Assembly: GCF_003217295.1 (NCBI RefSeq)
Contig: NZ_QJTJ01000011.1
Location: 41,321-105,320, forward strand
Reading direction: 5' to 3'
DNA length: 64,000 nucleotides
Origin: Ureibacillus chungkukjangi
GTDB taxonomy: Bacteria; Bacillota; Bacilli; Bacillales_A; Planococcaceae
Shown here: positions 1 to 9,593 of the stretch, piece after piece
How positions within the stretch are numbered: position 1 is the stretch's first letter
Layout: each line of letters starts with the position of its first letter
The notes under the pieces: model-generated
Told to the model about the DNA's origin: nothing
Databases searched by the model: none
What the model saw: only the letters and a program-made list of their open reading frames with translations
Translations under genes and position numbers: made by a program

Positions 1-103
1 TGATAGCGTGGATTTCGTTTGTATTAATTGTAAGATTTAGACCTTTTAAAATCTCCTTGTCTTCGATTGATACATGAAGATCTTTAATTACTAAAGTTGA
101 CAT
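1..103 (-). CDS. sufC: Fe-S cluster assembly ATPase SufC (5' end only)
   Basis: The first 34 codons of a minus-strand gene run off the left edge. The translation starts MSTLVIKDLHVSIEDKEILK and continues with GLNLTIN, which is the typical N-terminus of SufC, the cytosolic ABC-type ATPase of the SUF iron-sulfur scaffold complex. A strong GGAGG lies 7 bases before the ATG at 103. The Walker A motif would lie just outside the window, so the call rests on the N-terminal beta-strands alone. In Bacillales sufC normally heads sufCDSUB, which should continue leftwards. Confidence 0.8.
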   Translation of the reverse strand, partial: MSTLVIKDLHVSIEDKEILKGLNLTINTNEIHAI

Positions 104-547
104 TATATTACCTCCGTAGTTGTGCATTGAATGGTAGAACCATTTCTAATTTATTATCATTCTAATCTTAACCGAAATCATGAAACCATGCAAAACATTT
201 ATTCGAAAAACTTATATTTCAACGAAAACCATTAAGATCTTGATGTTTTACACATTTTTATAGTTTAGGAGAAAAGTAAGTTAGAGGAAAAGTAGGATAA
301 TCCATTTTCAATAAAAACAGTCTAATTGAGAATTCATTTCACCGATAATGTTCGACAATATAATTTCAAATACGTTAAAAGTATCGCAAATAGTTTGCCA
401 ATATGTATTCACTTCTTATACATAGTGAGAAGAAGTTATATTAAAAAAATTTTCTATTTAAAACTTCGCTATTTACCCGATTTTTCAACACTTAGCTTTA
501 TGGTAGTTTAAACAATAAGAAAGTATTATACATTCTTTTCTACTAAA
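104..547. other. AT-rich intergenic region between sufC and gltB
   Basis: This stretch has no supported gene. It must hold the sufC promoter on the minus strand, but I could not place a convincing -35/-10 pair. The short plus-strand reading frame at 326-511 has no ribosome-binding site and AT-driven composition, so I do not call it. Confidence 0.5.
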
Positions 548-589
548 TAAAAAGCGATTCCCGATTTTCCTAAAATCTCGGGAATCACT
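548..589 (-). terminator. Rho-independent terminator of gltAB
   Basis: Read on the minus strand, GATTCCCG pairs with CGGGAATC around a short A/T-rich loop, followed by a T-rich tail (CTTTTTATTT). It lies immediately after the gltB stop codon and closes the glutamate synthase operon. Confidence 0.85.
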
Positions 590-593
590 TTAA

Positions 594-2072
594 TTATGCC
601 TTCACTTCTAAAGCTAAAAATTCATCCACACTTGCTGCTACAGAACGCCCTTCTTTAATAGCCCAAACCACTAAGCTTTGACCGCGTCTTGCATCACCTG
701 CTGTAAATACGCCAGGTACATTTGTTTCAAAATCTTTAATCGATGCACGGATTTTATTGTTCGAGATTGTCACCCCAAATTGCTCTGGTAGTGATTTTTC
801 TACTCCTTCAAAGCCAATTGCAACGAATACCGCTTGTGCTGGCCATACTTTTTCAGTGCCTGGCATCTCTTTAAAGAAGTAGAAGCCGTCGTCACCTAAA
901 ATTTTCTCCATTTGAATCGTATGAAGTTCTTTTACACGACCCATTTTGTCCTTCACAATTTTCTTTGTTTGGATACAATACTCACGGGGATCATGTCCCT
1001 TTGCTGCCTCAACTTCTTCATATGCATAATCAAGTTTATATACATTGGGATCTTGAGGCCAAGGTCGGTCCTCCTGACGAGTTTTTGGAAGCTCAGGATG
1101 CTTACCAAATTGATGTACTGAGCGTGCTTTTTGACGAATAGCAGTTGCTACACAGTCAGCACCAGTATCACCACCACCAATAACGATGACGTCTTTACCT
1201 GAAACGTTTAATGCTTTTCCGTCTTTCAAATTAGAATCTAGTAAGCTTTGAGTTACACCTGTTAAATAATCCATGGCTAAGTGTACCCCTTTAGCATCAC
1301 TGCCTTCTAAATGTAGGACACGTTGTTTTTGAGCACCGATACATAGAATTACTGCATCATACTGTGCTCTTAATTCATCCGCATTAATATCCTTACCGAT
1401 TTCTGTACTTAAAACAAAATCGATTCCTTCTTGGCGAAGTAGGTTCACTCGGCGTTCAATAACTTCTTTTTCAAGCTTCATGTTGGGAATACCATACATT
1501 AGTAATCCACCTGGACGATCAGCACGCTCAAAGACAGTTACACTATGCCCAAGCTGGTTTAGGTCGTCTGCTGCAGCTAATCCTGCTGGACCTGAACCAA
1601 CCACTGCAATTTTCTTACCTGTACGCGTTCTTGGTATACGTGGAAGAACCCAGTTATTTTCAAAGCCTTTATCAATAATTGAACGTTCGATTGATTTGAT
1701 GGCTACTGCTGGATCTGTAATTCCTAATGTACAAGAGCTTTCACAAGGCGCTGGACATACACGCCCTGTGAATTCTGGGAAGTTATTCGTCATATGTAGA
1801 CGATCTAATGCTTCCTTCCACTTTCCTTTGTACACTAAGTCGTTCCATTCTGGAATGACATTCTGAATCGGACAGCCTGCAGCAGCACCTCGAATTTCAA
1901 CTCCCATATGACAAAACGGTGTGCCACAATCCATACATCTTGCACCTTGCTCTTGTAAGGTTTCATCTGGCAGCCTAGTAGCATATTCATTCCAATTCGA
2001 AATGCGCTCTAGTGGAGGCTGCTCTTTCGTTTTTGTTCGTTTATATTCCATAAATCCTGTTGGTTTCCCCAT
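594..2072 (-). CDS. gltB: Glutamate synthase (NADPH) small subunit
   Basis: This 492-aa protein is the flavin/Fe-S reductase subunit of GOGAT (GltB in B. subtilis, GltD elsewhere). It passes NADPH electrons to the large subunit for the conversion of 2-oxoglutarate plus glutamine to two glutamates. An N-terminal cysteine cluster (CMDCGTPFC near residue 46, then CPI and CPAPCESSC) binds 4Fe-4S centres. GSGPAGLAAAD near residue 158 is the FAD fold, GGGDTGADCV near 297 the NADPH fold, and TAGDARRGQSLVVWAI the C-terminal FAD contact. AGGGGG precedes the ATG. It lies 14 bp after gltA, so the two are co-transcribed. Confidence 0.95.
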   Translation of the reverse strand: MGKPTGFMEYKRTKTKEQPPLERISNWNEYATRLPDETLQEQGARCMDCGTPFCHMGVEIRGAAAGCPIQNVIPEWNDLVYKGKWKEALDRLHMTNNFPEFTGRVCPAPCESSCTLGITDPAVAIKSIERSIIDKGFENNWVLPRIPRTRTGKKIAVVGSGPAGLAAADDLNQLGHSVTVFERADRPGGLLMYGIPNMKLEKEVIERRVNLLRQEGIDFVLSTEIGKDINADELRAQYDAVILCIGAQKQRVLHLEGSDAKGVHLAMDYLTGVTQSLLDSNLKDGKALNVSGKDVIVIGGGDTGADCVATAIRQKARSVHQFGKHPELPKTRQEDRPWPQDPNVYKLDYAYEEVEAAKGHDPREYCIQTKKIVKDKMGRVKELHTIQMEKILGDDGFYFFKEMPGTEKVWPAQAVFVAIGFEGVEKSLPEQFGVTISNNKIRASIKDFETNVPGVFTAGDARRGQSLVVWAIKEGRSVAASVDEFLALEVKA

Positions 2073-2086
2073 TCTAGAACCCCCTC

Positions 2087-5000
2087 TTATTTGGAAATCG
2101 CTAATTCTTTAGCGCCAGTTGCTTCAACAAATGCTTGCATTGCAGCCGTTTCTTCCGTTAAACCTTGGAATTTGTGATAGCTGATTTTATCAATCATCGC
2201 TTTATAATCCGTTGGTACAACTTTTACAAACTTCGTTACGAATTTATCCCATTTTGCTAGAATATCTAAAGCAATTGTACTTTCAGTGTGTTCTAAGTGT
2301 TTGATAATCATAGAACGTAAAGCTTCGATTTCATTTTTATCTTCTAAACGCTCGAATTCAATCATTTCAGTGTTACAGGTTTCTTTGAACTTTTCTTCAT
2401 CTGTTGGTAAAACATAGGCAATACCACCGCTCATACCTGCAGCAAAGTTTTTCCCTACATCACCTAGAATGACAACACGACCACCAGTCATGTACTCACA
2501 ACCATGATCACCAATACCTTCAACTACAACATTGGCTCCACTGTTACGAACAGCAAAGCGTTCCCCAGCACGACCATTGATATATGCAGTACCACTTGTA
2601 GCTCCATATAGACAAACGTTCCCTGCTATAACATTTTTCTCTTGGGCACCCTTGATCGGTGCGATAGCTACTAATTTACCGCCAGATAGACCTTTACCGA
2701 AGTAGTCGTTAACATCTCCTACACATGAAAGCGTCATTCCTCTCGGTACGAATGCACCAAAGCTTTGACCTGCATGACCTGTAAAGTTCAGTTTAATAGT
2801 TTCATCTTTCAACCCAACTTCACCGTATTTTTTCGAAATTTCACTTCCAATTATCGTACCTACAACACGATCTGTATTTTTAATCGAATAATCGAGTTCG
2901 ATTGATTCTTTTTCGTTAATGCTCTTTTCAACTTTTGGTAGAAGCTCACGAATATCAAAGGTTTCGTCAATACGTAAATTCTGGTCAGTTTGCTTCGTGC
3001 GAGCACCTTGTACCTGGTAAAGTAATGCTGATAGATCAAGCTGACCTGCTTTCCAGTGTGATTTAGCACGTTCACTAATTTGTAGGACATCTGTGCGTCC
3101 AACCATTTCGTCAACAGTATGGAATCCTAATTTCGCCATGTATTCACGCATTTCTTCAGCCACAAAGTACATGAAGTTTACAATGTGATCTGCGTTCCCC
3201 ATGAATTTGGCGCGCAATTCTGGATTTTGAGTAGCTACCCCTACTGGACATGTATCTAAATGACATGCACGCATCATGATACATCCTAGTACGATTAATG
3301 GAGCTGTCGCAAAGCCATATTCCTCTGCTCCAAGTAAAGCCGCCATAACAACGTCCTTACCTGTCATTAGCTTTCCATCAGTTTCTAATGTTACTCGCTC
3401 GCGTAGGCCGTTTAACATTAATGTTTGGTGTGCTTCAGCTAAGCCTAGCTCCCATGGTAAACCTGTGTGCTTGATAGAAGTTTTTGGCGATGCGCCAGTT
3501 CCTCCATCATATCCAGAGATTACAATGACATCTGCTCCACCTTTAGCAACACCTGCTGCAATCGTTCCCACACCAGCTTTTGCTACTAGTTTTACAGAAA
3601 TACGAGCATTACGGTTAGCATTTTTCAAATCGTAAATAAGCTCGGCTAAGTCCTCGATTGAATAAATGTCATGGTGTGGTGGAGGTGAAATTAACCCAAC
3701 TCCTGGAGTAGAACCACGAACATCCGCAACCCATGGATAGACTTTGTTACCTGGTAATTGACCACCTTCACCAGGTTTAGCTCCTTGAGCCATTTTAATT
3801 TGTAGCTCTTTTGCATTTACAAGATAATGAGATTTCACACCAAATCGACCAGATGCAATTTGTTTAATCGCACTATTTCGGTTATCTCCATTTTCATCGA
3901 TTTCAAAACGAGCAGTGTCTTCCCCGCCCTCACCTGAGTTTGAGCGTCCACCGATACGGTTCATGGCAATTGCTAAAGTTTCATGCGCTTCTTTAGAAAT
4001 CGAACCGAAGGACATTGCACCTGTTTTGAATCGTTTTACGATTGAGTCTACTGATTCTACATCCTCTAACGGTATTGATTGATTAGTAGATTTGAACTCA
4101 AACATATTACGTAAGAACCCAAGTTGTTCTTCATTTGCCATTTCTGCATACATTCTGTATAAACCAAAATCATTTCTTCTTGTAGCCGTTTGCAGCGTAT
4201 GGATTGTTTTCGGGTTAAATGCATGGTGTTCGCCATTAGCTCGCCATTGGAAATCACTTCCCGATTCAAGTAAAGCATTTCTAGAATCTAGCGCTAATTT
4301 GTGGCGACGCTTCGCTTCCTCGCCGATCGTTTTTAAATCAATCCCATCAATTTGAGATGCAGTTCCAGTGAAGTATCGATCAACGACTTCCTTACTAATT
4401 CCTACTGCTTCAAAAATTTGAGCACCACGGTAAGATTGAACAGTTGAAATACCCATTTTAGACATTACTTTTACTACACCATCAGCGATTCCCTTACGAT
4501 ACTTTTTCACGGCATCCTGGTAGCTAATTGTTAAATGGCCAGCCTCGATTGCCTCTTCGATAGAAGCAAACACAAGATATGGGTTAATAGCATCTGCACC
4601 AAATCCAACTAAAGCTGCAAAATGATGTACTTCACGAGCTTCTCCACTATTTGCAATAATGCTTACAAGAGTACGTTTACCTGTACGGACTAAATATTGA
4701 TGTAAGCTACTTACAGCAAGTAATACTGGGATCGTTGGTGAATTCACATCGTCTAATTCATCTGACAGTATTATTAAAGAAATTCCTTTTTCGATTGCTG
4801 CATCTGCCTCATTGAATAAACGCTGTAATTCTGACTCTAATGTATTTTCATACTGAAGTGTGATTACTGCATGCTGGAAATGTGCATTCTTCATATTCGT
4901 AATCTCGCTCAACTCGCCATTTGTTAAAATCGGAGTATCTAAGAAAATACGGCGTGCATTCTCAGCATTTGGATGCAATAGATTCCCTTCAGCTCCAAGC

Positions 5001-6607
5001 AGAGTCATCGTTGAAGTTACAATATGCTCACGAATTGAATCGATCGGTGGGTTTGTAACTTGGGCAAATAACTGTTTAAAGTAATTAAATAAAGACTGCG
5101 GACGATCCGATAGAACTGCTAAAGGTGTATCGTTCCCCATTGAACCAATTGGATCTTTCCCGCTCTCTGCAACTGGAACAATATATTTTTGAATGTCCTC
5201 AAAAGTATAACCAAAGGATTTTTGACGTACTGCTAGCACATCAACTTCTTTAGGAGTTTCCTCATCAGCTTCAACTGTTAGCAAATTTTCTTCTAGCCAT
5301 TTCGCATATGGTTGCGCCTGTGCCATCTCGCTTTTCAGCTCTTCATCAGAAACAATTTTCCCTTGCTCTAAATCGATTAACAGCATGCGGCCTGGGCTTA
5401 AACGTTCTTTATATAAAACGTTTTCTTCCTCGATATCGACAACCCCTACTTCCGAAGAAAAGACGATCATATCATCCTTCGTTACATAGTAGCGTGCCGG
5501 ACGTAAGCCATTACGATCTAGTATTGAACCAATTTGCTTACCATCTGTGAAACAAATCGCTGTAGGACCATCCCAAGGCTCCATCATACTTGCATGGTAA
5601 GCATAAAATGCTTTTTTCTCCTCTGAAATATGAGGATTTTCAGTCCATGGCTCTGGAATAAGCATCATTGCTGTATGTGCTGGTGTACGACCTGCTAGCA
5701 CAAAGAATTCAAACGCATTATCTAACATAGAAGAGTCAGAACCTGAGTTATCAATAATAGGTAATAATTTCTTTAAATCCTCTCCAAAGGCCTCAGAAAC
5801 AAAACGTTGTTCACGGGCAGTCATCCAGTTGATATTGCCACGTAATGTGTTAATTTCCCCGTTGTGCACAATATAGCGGTTTGGATGTGCACGTTCCCAG
5901 CTTGGGAAGGTATTTGTTGAGTATCTTGAGTGAACAATAGCAAACGCTGAAATAAAGCTTACATCCTGAAGGTCGATGTAAAATTCACTAACCTCTTCTG
6001 GTGTTAATAACCCTTTAAAGACCATTTTTTGGCTAGACATACTTGGACAGTAAAATTTCATATCATTTTCTTTTGCCCAGAATTCAGCCTGCTTGCGAAT
6101 TAAATATAATTTACGTTCAAAAGCTAAAGAATCTTCAGCATTTTCTCCCTTAATAAAAACCTGGCGAACAACAGGTGCTGTTGATTTCGCAATATCACTT
6201 AATATCTCTTTATTTGTAGGAGCAGTTCTCCAGCCAATTAATGTTTGACCTTCCTGCTCGATAAGCTCGTTAATTTTGTTTTCGATGGACTCTCTCTCTC
6301 TATTATCCTCTGTGAAAAACAATTGCCCTACACCGTACTCACCATTTGCTGGTAAGTTTAAGTCTGGACAGTTTAGTTTAAAAAATGCATCAGGAATCTG
6401 AACCATTAATCCAGCTCCGTCGCCAGTTCTACCATCGCCACCTCGTCCTGCTCGGTGATCTAAGCGACATAACATCTCTAGTCCGTTTTTTACAATCTCA
6501 TGTGAAGCGTGTCCCTTAATATTTGCGTAAAAGCCGATTCCACAAGCGTCATGTTCGAAACTTGGTGAATAAAGCCCTTGCGCCTTCGGAAACTGATGAA
6601 AAGTCAT
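2087..6607 (-). CDS. gltA: Glutamate synthase large subunit
   Basis: This 1506-aa protein has the full length of bacterial GOGAT alpha subunits. Residues 1-21 look like the propeptide, exposing Cys22 (ACGIGF) as the N-terminal nucleophile of the class II glutamine amidotransferase domain. A central domain, the FMN/glutamate-synthase barrel (GGEDTARFEID, GYDGGTGASP) with the 3Fe-4S cysteines (CIMMRACHLDTCPVG), and the C-terminal GXGXG helix (GDHGCEYMTGG) follow in order. A GGGGGG ribosome-binding site precedes the ATG. It is divergent from gltC, which in Bacillus activates this operon when nitrogen is scarce and carbon is plentiful. Confidence 0.97.
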   Translation of the reverse strand: MTFHQFPKAQGLYSPSFEHDACGIGFYANIKGHASHEIVKNGLEMLCRLDHRAGRGGDGRTGDGAGLMVQIPDAFFKLNCPDLNLPANGEYGVGQLFFTEDNRERESIENKINELIEQEGQTLIGWRTAPTNKEILSDIAKSTAPVVRQVFIKGENAEDSLAFERKLYLIRKQAEFWAKENDMKFYCPSMSSQKMVFKGLLTPEEVSEFYIDLQDVSFISAFAIVHSRYSTNTFPSWERAHPNRYIVHNGEINTLRGNINWMTAREQRFVSEAFGEDLKKLLPIIDNSGSDSSMLDNAFEFFVLAGRTPAHTAMMLIPEPWTENPHISEEKKAFYAYHASMMEPWDGPTAICFTDGKQIGSILDRNGLRPARYYVTKDDMIVFSSEVGVVDIEEENVLYKERLSPGRMLLIDLEQGKIVSDEELKSEMAQAQPYAKWLEENLLTVEADEETPKEVDVLAVRQKSFGYTFEDIQKYIVPVAESGKDPIGSMGNDTPLAVLSDRPQSLFNYFKQLFAQVTNPPIDSIREHIVTSTMTLLGAEGNLLHPNAENARRIFLDTPILTNGELSEITNMKNAHFQHAVITLQYENTLESELQRLFNEADAAIEKGISLIILSDELDDVNSPTIPVLLAVSSLHQYLVRTGKRTLVSIIANSGEAREVHHFAALVGFGADAINPYLVFASIEEAIEAGHLTISYQDAVKKYRKGIADGVVKVMSKMGISTVQSYRGAQIFEAVGISKEVVDRYFTGTASQIDGIDLKTIGEEAKRRHKLALDSRNALLESGSDFQWRANGEHHAFNPKTIHTLQTATRRNDFGLYRMYAEMANEEQLGFLRNMFEFKSTNQSIPLEDVESVDSIVKRFKTGAMSFGSISKEAHETLAIAMNRIGGRSNSGEGGEDTARFEIDENGDNRNSAIKQIASGRFGVKSHYLVNAKELQIKMAQGAKPGEGGQLPGNKVYPWVADVRGSTPGVGLISPPPHHDIYSIEDLAELIYDLKNANRNARISVKLVAKAGVGTIAAGVAKGGADVIVISGYDGGTGASPKTSIKHTGLPWELGLAEAHQTLMLNGLRERVTLETDGKLMTGKDVVMAALLGAEEYGFATAPLIVLGCIMMRACHLDTCPVGVATQNPELRAKFMGNADHIVNFMYFVAEEMREYMAKLGFHTVDEMVGRTDVLQISERAKSHWKAGQLDLSALLYQVQGARTKQTDQNLRIDETFDIRELLPKVEKSINEKESIELDYSIKNTDRVVGTIIGSEISKKYGEVGLKDETIKLNFTGHAGQSFGAFVPRGMTLSCVGDVNDYFGKGLSGGKLVAIAPIKGAQEKNVIAGNVCLYGATSGTAYINGRAGERFAVRNSGANVVVEGIGDHGCEYMTGGRVVILGDVGKNFAAGMSGGIAYVLPTDEEKFKETCNTEMIEFERLEDKNEIEALRSMIIKHLEHTESTIALDILAKWDKFVTKFVKVVPTDYKAMIDKISYHKFQGLTEETAAMQAFVEATGAKELAISK

Positions 6608-6695
6608 GTAAATCCCCCCAAATCTTCGTGAATACCTTATTTACATTGTAAAGTTTTTAGAATAATATAAACAATATATACTTTGGATTGAATTC

Positions 6696-6710
6696 ATCTA
6701 ATATTTAGAT
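6696..6710. promoter_or_regulatory. Candidate GltC (LysR-type) operator
   Basis: ATCTAATATTTAGAT is a 15-bp palindrome with the T-N11-A layout of LysR-type boxes, in the gap between divergent gltA and gltC. That GltC binds here is inferred from position and symmetry. Confidence 0.55.
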
Positions 6711-6726
6711 AAATGGGGTGGAAACG

Positions 6727-7629
6727 TTGGAATTACGGCAATTGCGATACTTTGTTGAGGTAGCCGAAAGGGAACATATTTCTGAAGCAGCCGAACATTT
6801 ACATGTCGCCCAGTCAGCTGTTAGTCGACAAATCGCAAACCTTGAGGATGAGCTTGGCACACCACTTTTTGAACGTGTTGGTCGAAATGTAAAGCTTACA
6901 CCAATTGGTAAAATCTTTTTGGAACACACCATTACCGCATTGAAGGCAATTGATTTTGCTGTTAAACAAGTCGAAGAGTATTTAGATCCAGCAAAGGGAA
7001 CCATCAAAATCGGCTTCCCTACAAGTCTTGCAAGTTACGTATTACCAACTGTCATTTCCGCCTTTAAAAAAGAGTTCCCGGATGTTCACTTCCATTTACG
7101 TCAGGGCTCATACCGCTATTTAATCGATGCCGTAAAGAACCGCGAACTCAACCTTGCCTTTTTAGGTCCTGTTCCACCTAGCGACGAAAGCATCCATTCA
7201 TCAATACTATTTAGCGAGAAAATTCATGTATTACTTCCTGCGAACCATCATTTAGCCAATGCTGAAAAAATCGTACTTGGTGATTTAAGAAATGAGAATT
7301 TCGTTCTTTTTCCTGAAGGCTTTATATTAAATAAAGTAGTTGTAGATGCATGCAAAGCTGCCGGTTTTGTACCAAGCGTTACTTCGGTTGGTGAAGATAT
7401 GGATGCTTTAAAGGGGCTAGTAGCTGCCGGCATCGGGATTACACTACTGCCTGAAAGCTCACTTTACGATTCCACGCCACGTTTTACCGTAAAGATGGCT
7501 ATCGAAAATCCTATGATTACGCGAACAGTAGGCGTCATTTATCCAACCAACCGCGAACTCGGACCTTCTGAACAAGTTTTCTTGAAATTTATCGATAATT
7601 TCTTTTCAAGATTGAATCAGTTTTTATAG
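6727..7629 (+). CDS. gltC: LysR-family transcriptional activator of glutamate synthase
   Basis: The protein is 300 aa, the usual GltC length. A winged helix-turn-helix at residues 1-60 (MELRQLRYFVEVAEREHISE, then HVAQSAVSRQIANLE) is followed by a LysR substrate-binding domain. I choose the TTG at 6727: it gives the MELRQL start typical of GltC and has GGGGTGG six bases upstream, while the GTG at 6718 has no ribosome-binding site. The gene diverges from gltAB, which it should activate in response to 2-oxoglutarate and repress with glutamate (family knowledge). It may also repress itself. Confidence 0.93.
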   Translation: MELRQLRYFVEVAEREHISEAAEHLHVAQSAVSRQIANLEDELGTPLFERVGRNVKLTPIGKIFLEHTITALKAIDFAVKQVEEYLDPAKGTIKIGFPTSLASYVLPTVISAFKKEFPDVHFHLRQGSYRYLIDAVKNRELNLAFLGPVPPSDESIHSSILFSEKIHVLLPANHHLANAEKIVLGDLRNENFVLFPEGFILNKVVVDACKAAGFVPSVTSVGEDMDALKGLVAAGIGITLLPESSLYDSTPRFTVKMAIENPMITRTVGVIYPTNRELGPSEQVFLKFIDNFFSRLNQFL

Positions 7630-7637
7630 AGAATGCG

Positions 7638-7687
7638 AGAAACGCGCGGAGCACGAGGGGATTGTGCTCTGGGCGTTTCTTTTGTTT
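7638..7687 (+). terminator. Terminator of gltC
   Basis: AGAAACGC(7638-7645) pairs with GCGTTTCT(7673-7680) and the inner GAGCAC pairs with GTGCTC. A run of T follows, eight bases after the gltC stop. Confidence 0.85.
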
Positions 7688-7708
7688 TGAAATTAGCTGG
7701 GGTGTTTT

Positions 7709-7913
7709 GCGGTGGATTGGCTCATGAGAACTGCTTCGTAGATTGAGTTTCACTTTCGGATGCACTTCACATTCTTTATGAACTGCATCCCGGATTGTTT
7801 TATACTCTGGGATGCACTTCATCCACCCCATGAACCGCATCCCGCCCCACATTTCACTCTCTAACAATCTTCATCCTCCTCATGAACCACACCCCGAACC
7901 CGATTCCACTCTC
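7709..7913. repeat. Degenerate tandem repeat, 52-bp period, about four units
   Basis: Units at 7758-7809, 7810-7861 and 7862-7913 align without gaps at a 52-bp period, and a diverged first unit covers about 7709-7757. The shared core is GATGCACTTCA, then 8-9 variable bases, then ATGAACTGCATCCCG. No reading frame across it looks like protein, so it is a non-coding array between the gltC and metQ terminators. Confidence 0.8.
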
Positions 7914-7928
7914 AACTGTCCTTAAAAT

Positions 7929-7963
7929 CAAAAATGGTGAGAGAACATTTCGTTCCCTCACCA
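7929..7963 (-). terminator. Terminator of metNIQ
   Basis: On the minus strand GGTGAGGGAAC pairs with GTTCTCTCACC around GAAAT, followed by ATTTTTGATTTT. It sits just past the metQ stop. Confidence 0.85.
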
Positions 7964-7970
7964 CTTCAAA

Positions 7971-8840
7971 TTATTCGTTTACTGGTACTACAGCGCCGCC
8001 CCACTCATCCATGATGAATTGTTGGATTGCATCAGAGTGTAGAACTTCTACTAAGCGTTTGATTGCTTCGTTATCTTTGTCTTCTGCACGAACTGCAATA
8101 ATATTTACATATGGAGATTCTGAGCCTTCGATAGCAATTGAATCTTTAAGAGGGTTGATGCCAGCGTCGATTGCGAAGTTAGAGTTAATAACAACTACAT
8201 CGCCTTCGCCTTCTTCATAATAAGTCACTAGCATTCCTGGTTCTGATTTGTTATCGATTACTAATTTTTTAGGATTTTCAACAATATCATCTAAAGTTGC
8301 AGCTGCTTTGTCGACACCCTCTTTTAACTTGATAAGACCTTGAGCCTCTAAAAGAGATAAGAAACGACCTTCTTCAGCAGGGTTATTTGAAATAATAACA
8401 GTAGCACCTTCTGGTAGTTCATCTAAAGAATCATACTTTGTTGAGTAAATACCCATTGGCTCAATGTGAATTCCGCCAGCATTTACAAAATCATAGCCTT
8501 TTTCAGCAATTTCCGTTTCAAGATAAGGAATGTGTTGGAAATAGTTCGCATCTAAATCACCAGACTCTAAATCTTGGTTAGGCATTATATAATCTTGGTA
8601 AGGTTGGATATCTAACTCGATACCTTCTTCAGCTAAAATTGGTTTTGCTTGCTCTAAAATTAAATCATGTAAACCATTTGATGCACCAATCACGATTTTA
8701 TCTGATTTTGCCGTTTCAGTTGCGCCTTCATCTGCAGCACCATTTGTAGAATTAGTTGTTTCTTCCTCTTTAGCAGTTCCACATGCAGCTAATGCAAGTA
8801 CGACTACTGATAGTAATAAGAATGATAAAAATTTCTTCAT
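7971..8840 (-). CDS. metQ: Methionine ABC transporter substrate-binding lipoprotein
   Basis: This 289-aa protein has a lipoprotein signal ending LALAAC, giving Cys20 as the lipidated residue. The NlpA/MetQ fold follows (IVIGASNGLHDLI, YFQHIPYLE, NNPAEEGRFL). It is anchored outside the membrane, captures methionine and delivers it to MetI/MetN. It is the last gene of metN-metI-metQ, with GGAGA before the ATG. The operon's SAM riboswitch supports methionine rather than another NlpA ligand. Confidence 0.93.
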   Translation of the reverse strand: MKKFLSFLLLSVVVLALAACGTAKEEETTNSTNGAADEGATETAKSDKIVIGASNGLHDLILEQAKPILAEEGIELDIQPYQDYIMPNQDLESGDLDANYFQHIPYLETEIAEKGYDFVNAGGIHIEPMGIYSTKYDSLDELPEGATVIISNNPAEEGRFLSLLEAQGLIKLKEGVDKAAATLDDIVENPKKLVIDNKSEPGMLVTYYEEGEGDVVVINSNFAIDAGINPLKDSIAIEGSESPYVNIIAVRAEDKDNEAIKRLVEVLHSDAIQQFIMDEWGGAVVPVNE

Positions 8841-8918
8841 GTCGTCTTTCTCCTTTTCTCTATTTCTCTCTATATGTGAACGGCTAAACCGTCAGCACCA
8901 ATTACCAAACAAATCTAA

Positions 8919-9593
8919 TTATCGTTTGTCAGTCTTTGTTGTTATAAAGTCTCCAATAAACTGTAGGATAAACACAATTACTAAAATTATGATTGTCGCC
9001 ATTAAAACTACATCATCACGGCTACGCTGGAAGCCATCAATAAACGCCAGGTTTCCTAAGCCGCCTGCACCGATAATCCCAGCCATCGCTGTATAGCCTA
9101 CTAATGCAACAGCAGTTACTGTAATACCTGAAAGTAATGCTGGTAATGATTCAGGTATTAATACCTTCCAAATAATCGTTGAAGTTTTCGCTCCCATTGA
9201 ACGAGCTGCTTCAATTACACCTTTATCAATCTCTCTTAAAGCAATTAACACTAAGCGAGCGTAAAACGGTGCTGCGCCAATAATTAATGCCGGTAAAGCC
9301 GCTTCAACTCCACGAATTGTTCCTACAAGGAATTTCGTGAAAGGAATTAAAAGTATGATCAATACGATAAATGGAATCGATCTAAAAATATTAACAAGTG
9401 ATCCTGTTAAAAAATTCACCACTTTATTTGCCCAAATTTGGTTTGGGCTTGTCAGGAATAGTAAAATCCCTATTACTAGTCCTAGAATAAAGGTTACTCC
9501 TGTTGAGATAACCGTCATATATATTGTTTCGTATGTGGCCTCCCACATTTTTACCCAATCTACATTCGGAAATAATTGATTAAACATGGTCAA
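8919..9593 (-). CDS. metI: Methionine ABC transporter permease
   Basis: This 224-aa integral membrane protein has five hydrophobic segments and the binding-protein-dependent permease signature (EAARSMGAKTSTIIWKVLIPE) that docks the ATPase. Its start lies inside the end of metN (14-bp overlap) with GGAGGT ahead of the ATG, indicating translational coupling. It forms the channel of the MetNIQ importer (MetP in B. subtilis). Confidence 0.93.
   Translation of the reverse strand: MTMFNQLFPNVDWVKMWEATYETIYMTVISTGVTFILGLVIGILLFLTSPNQIWANKVVNFLTGSLVNIFRSIPFIVLIILLIPFTKFLVGTIRGVEAALPALIIGAAPFYARLVLIALREIDKGVIEAARSMGAKTSTIIWKVLIPESLPALLSGITVTAVALVGYTAMAGIIGAGGLGNLAFIDGFQRSRDDVVLMATIIILVIVFILQFIGDFITTKTDKR

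Noticed and set aside
326..511. 61-codon plus-strand frame upstream of the gltB terminator
   Set aside because: No ribosome-binding site, AT-driven composition and no recognised features.
7589..7867. 92-codon minus-strand frame over the gltC end
   Set aside because: It runs antisense to gltC, crosses a terminator and consists partly of the 52-bp repeat.
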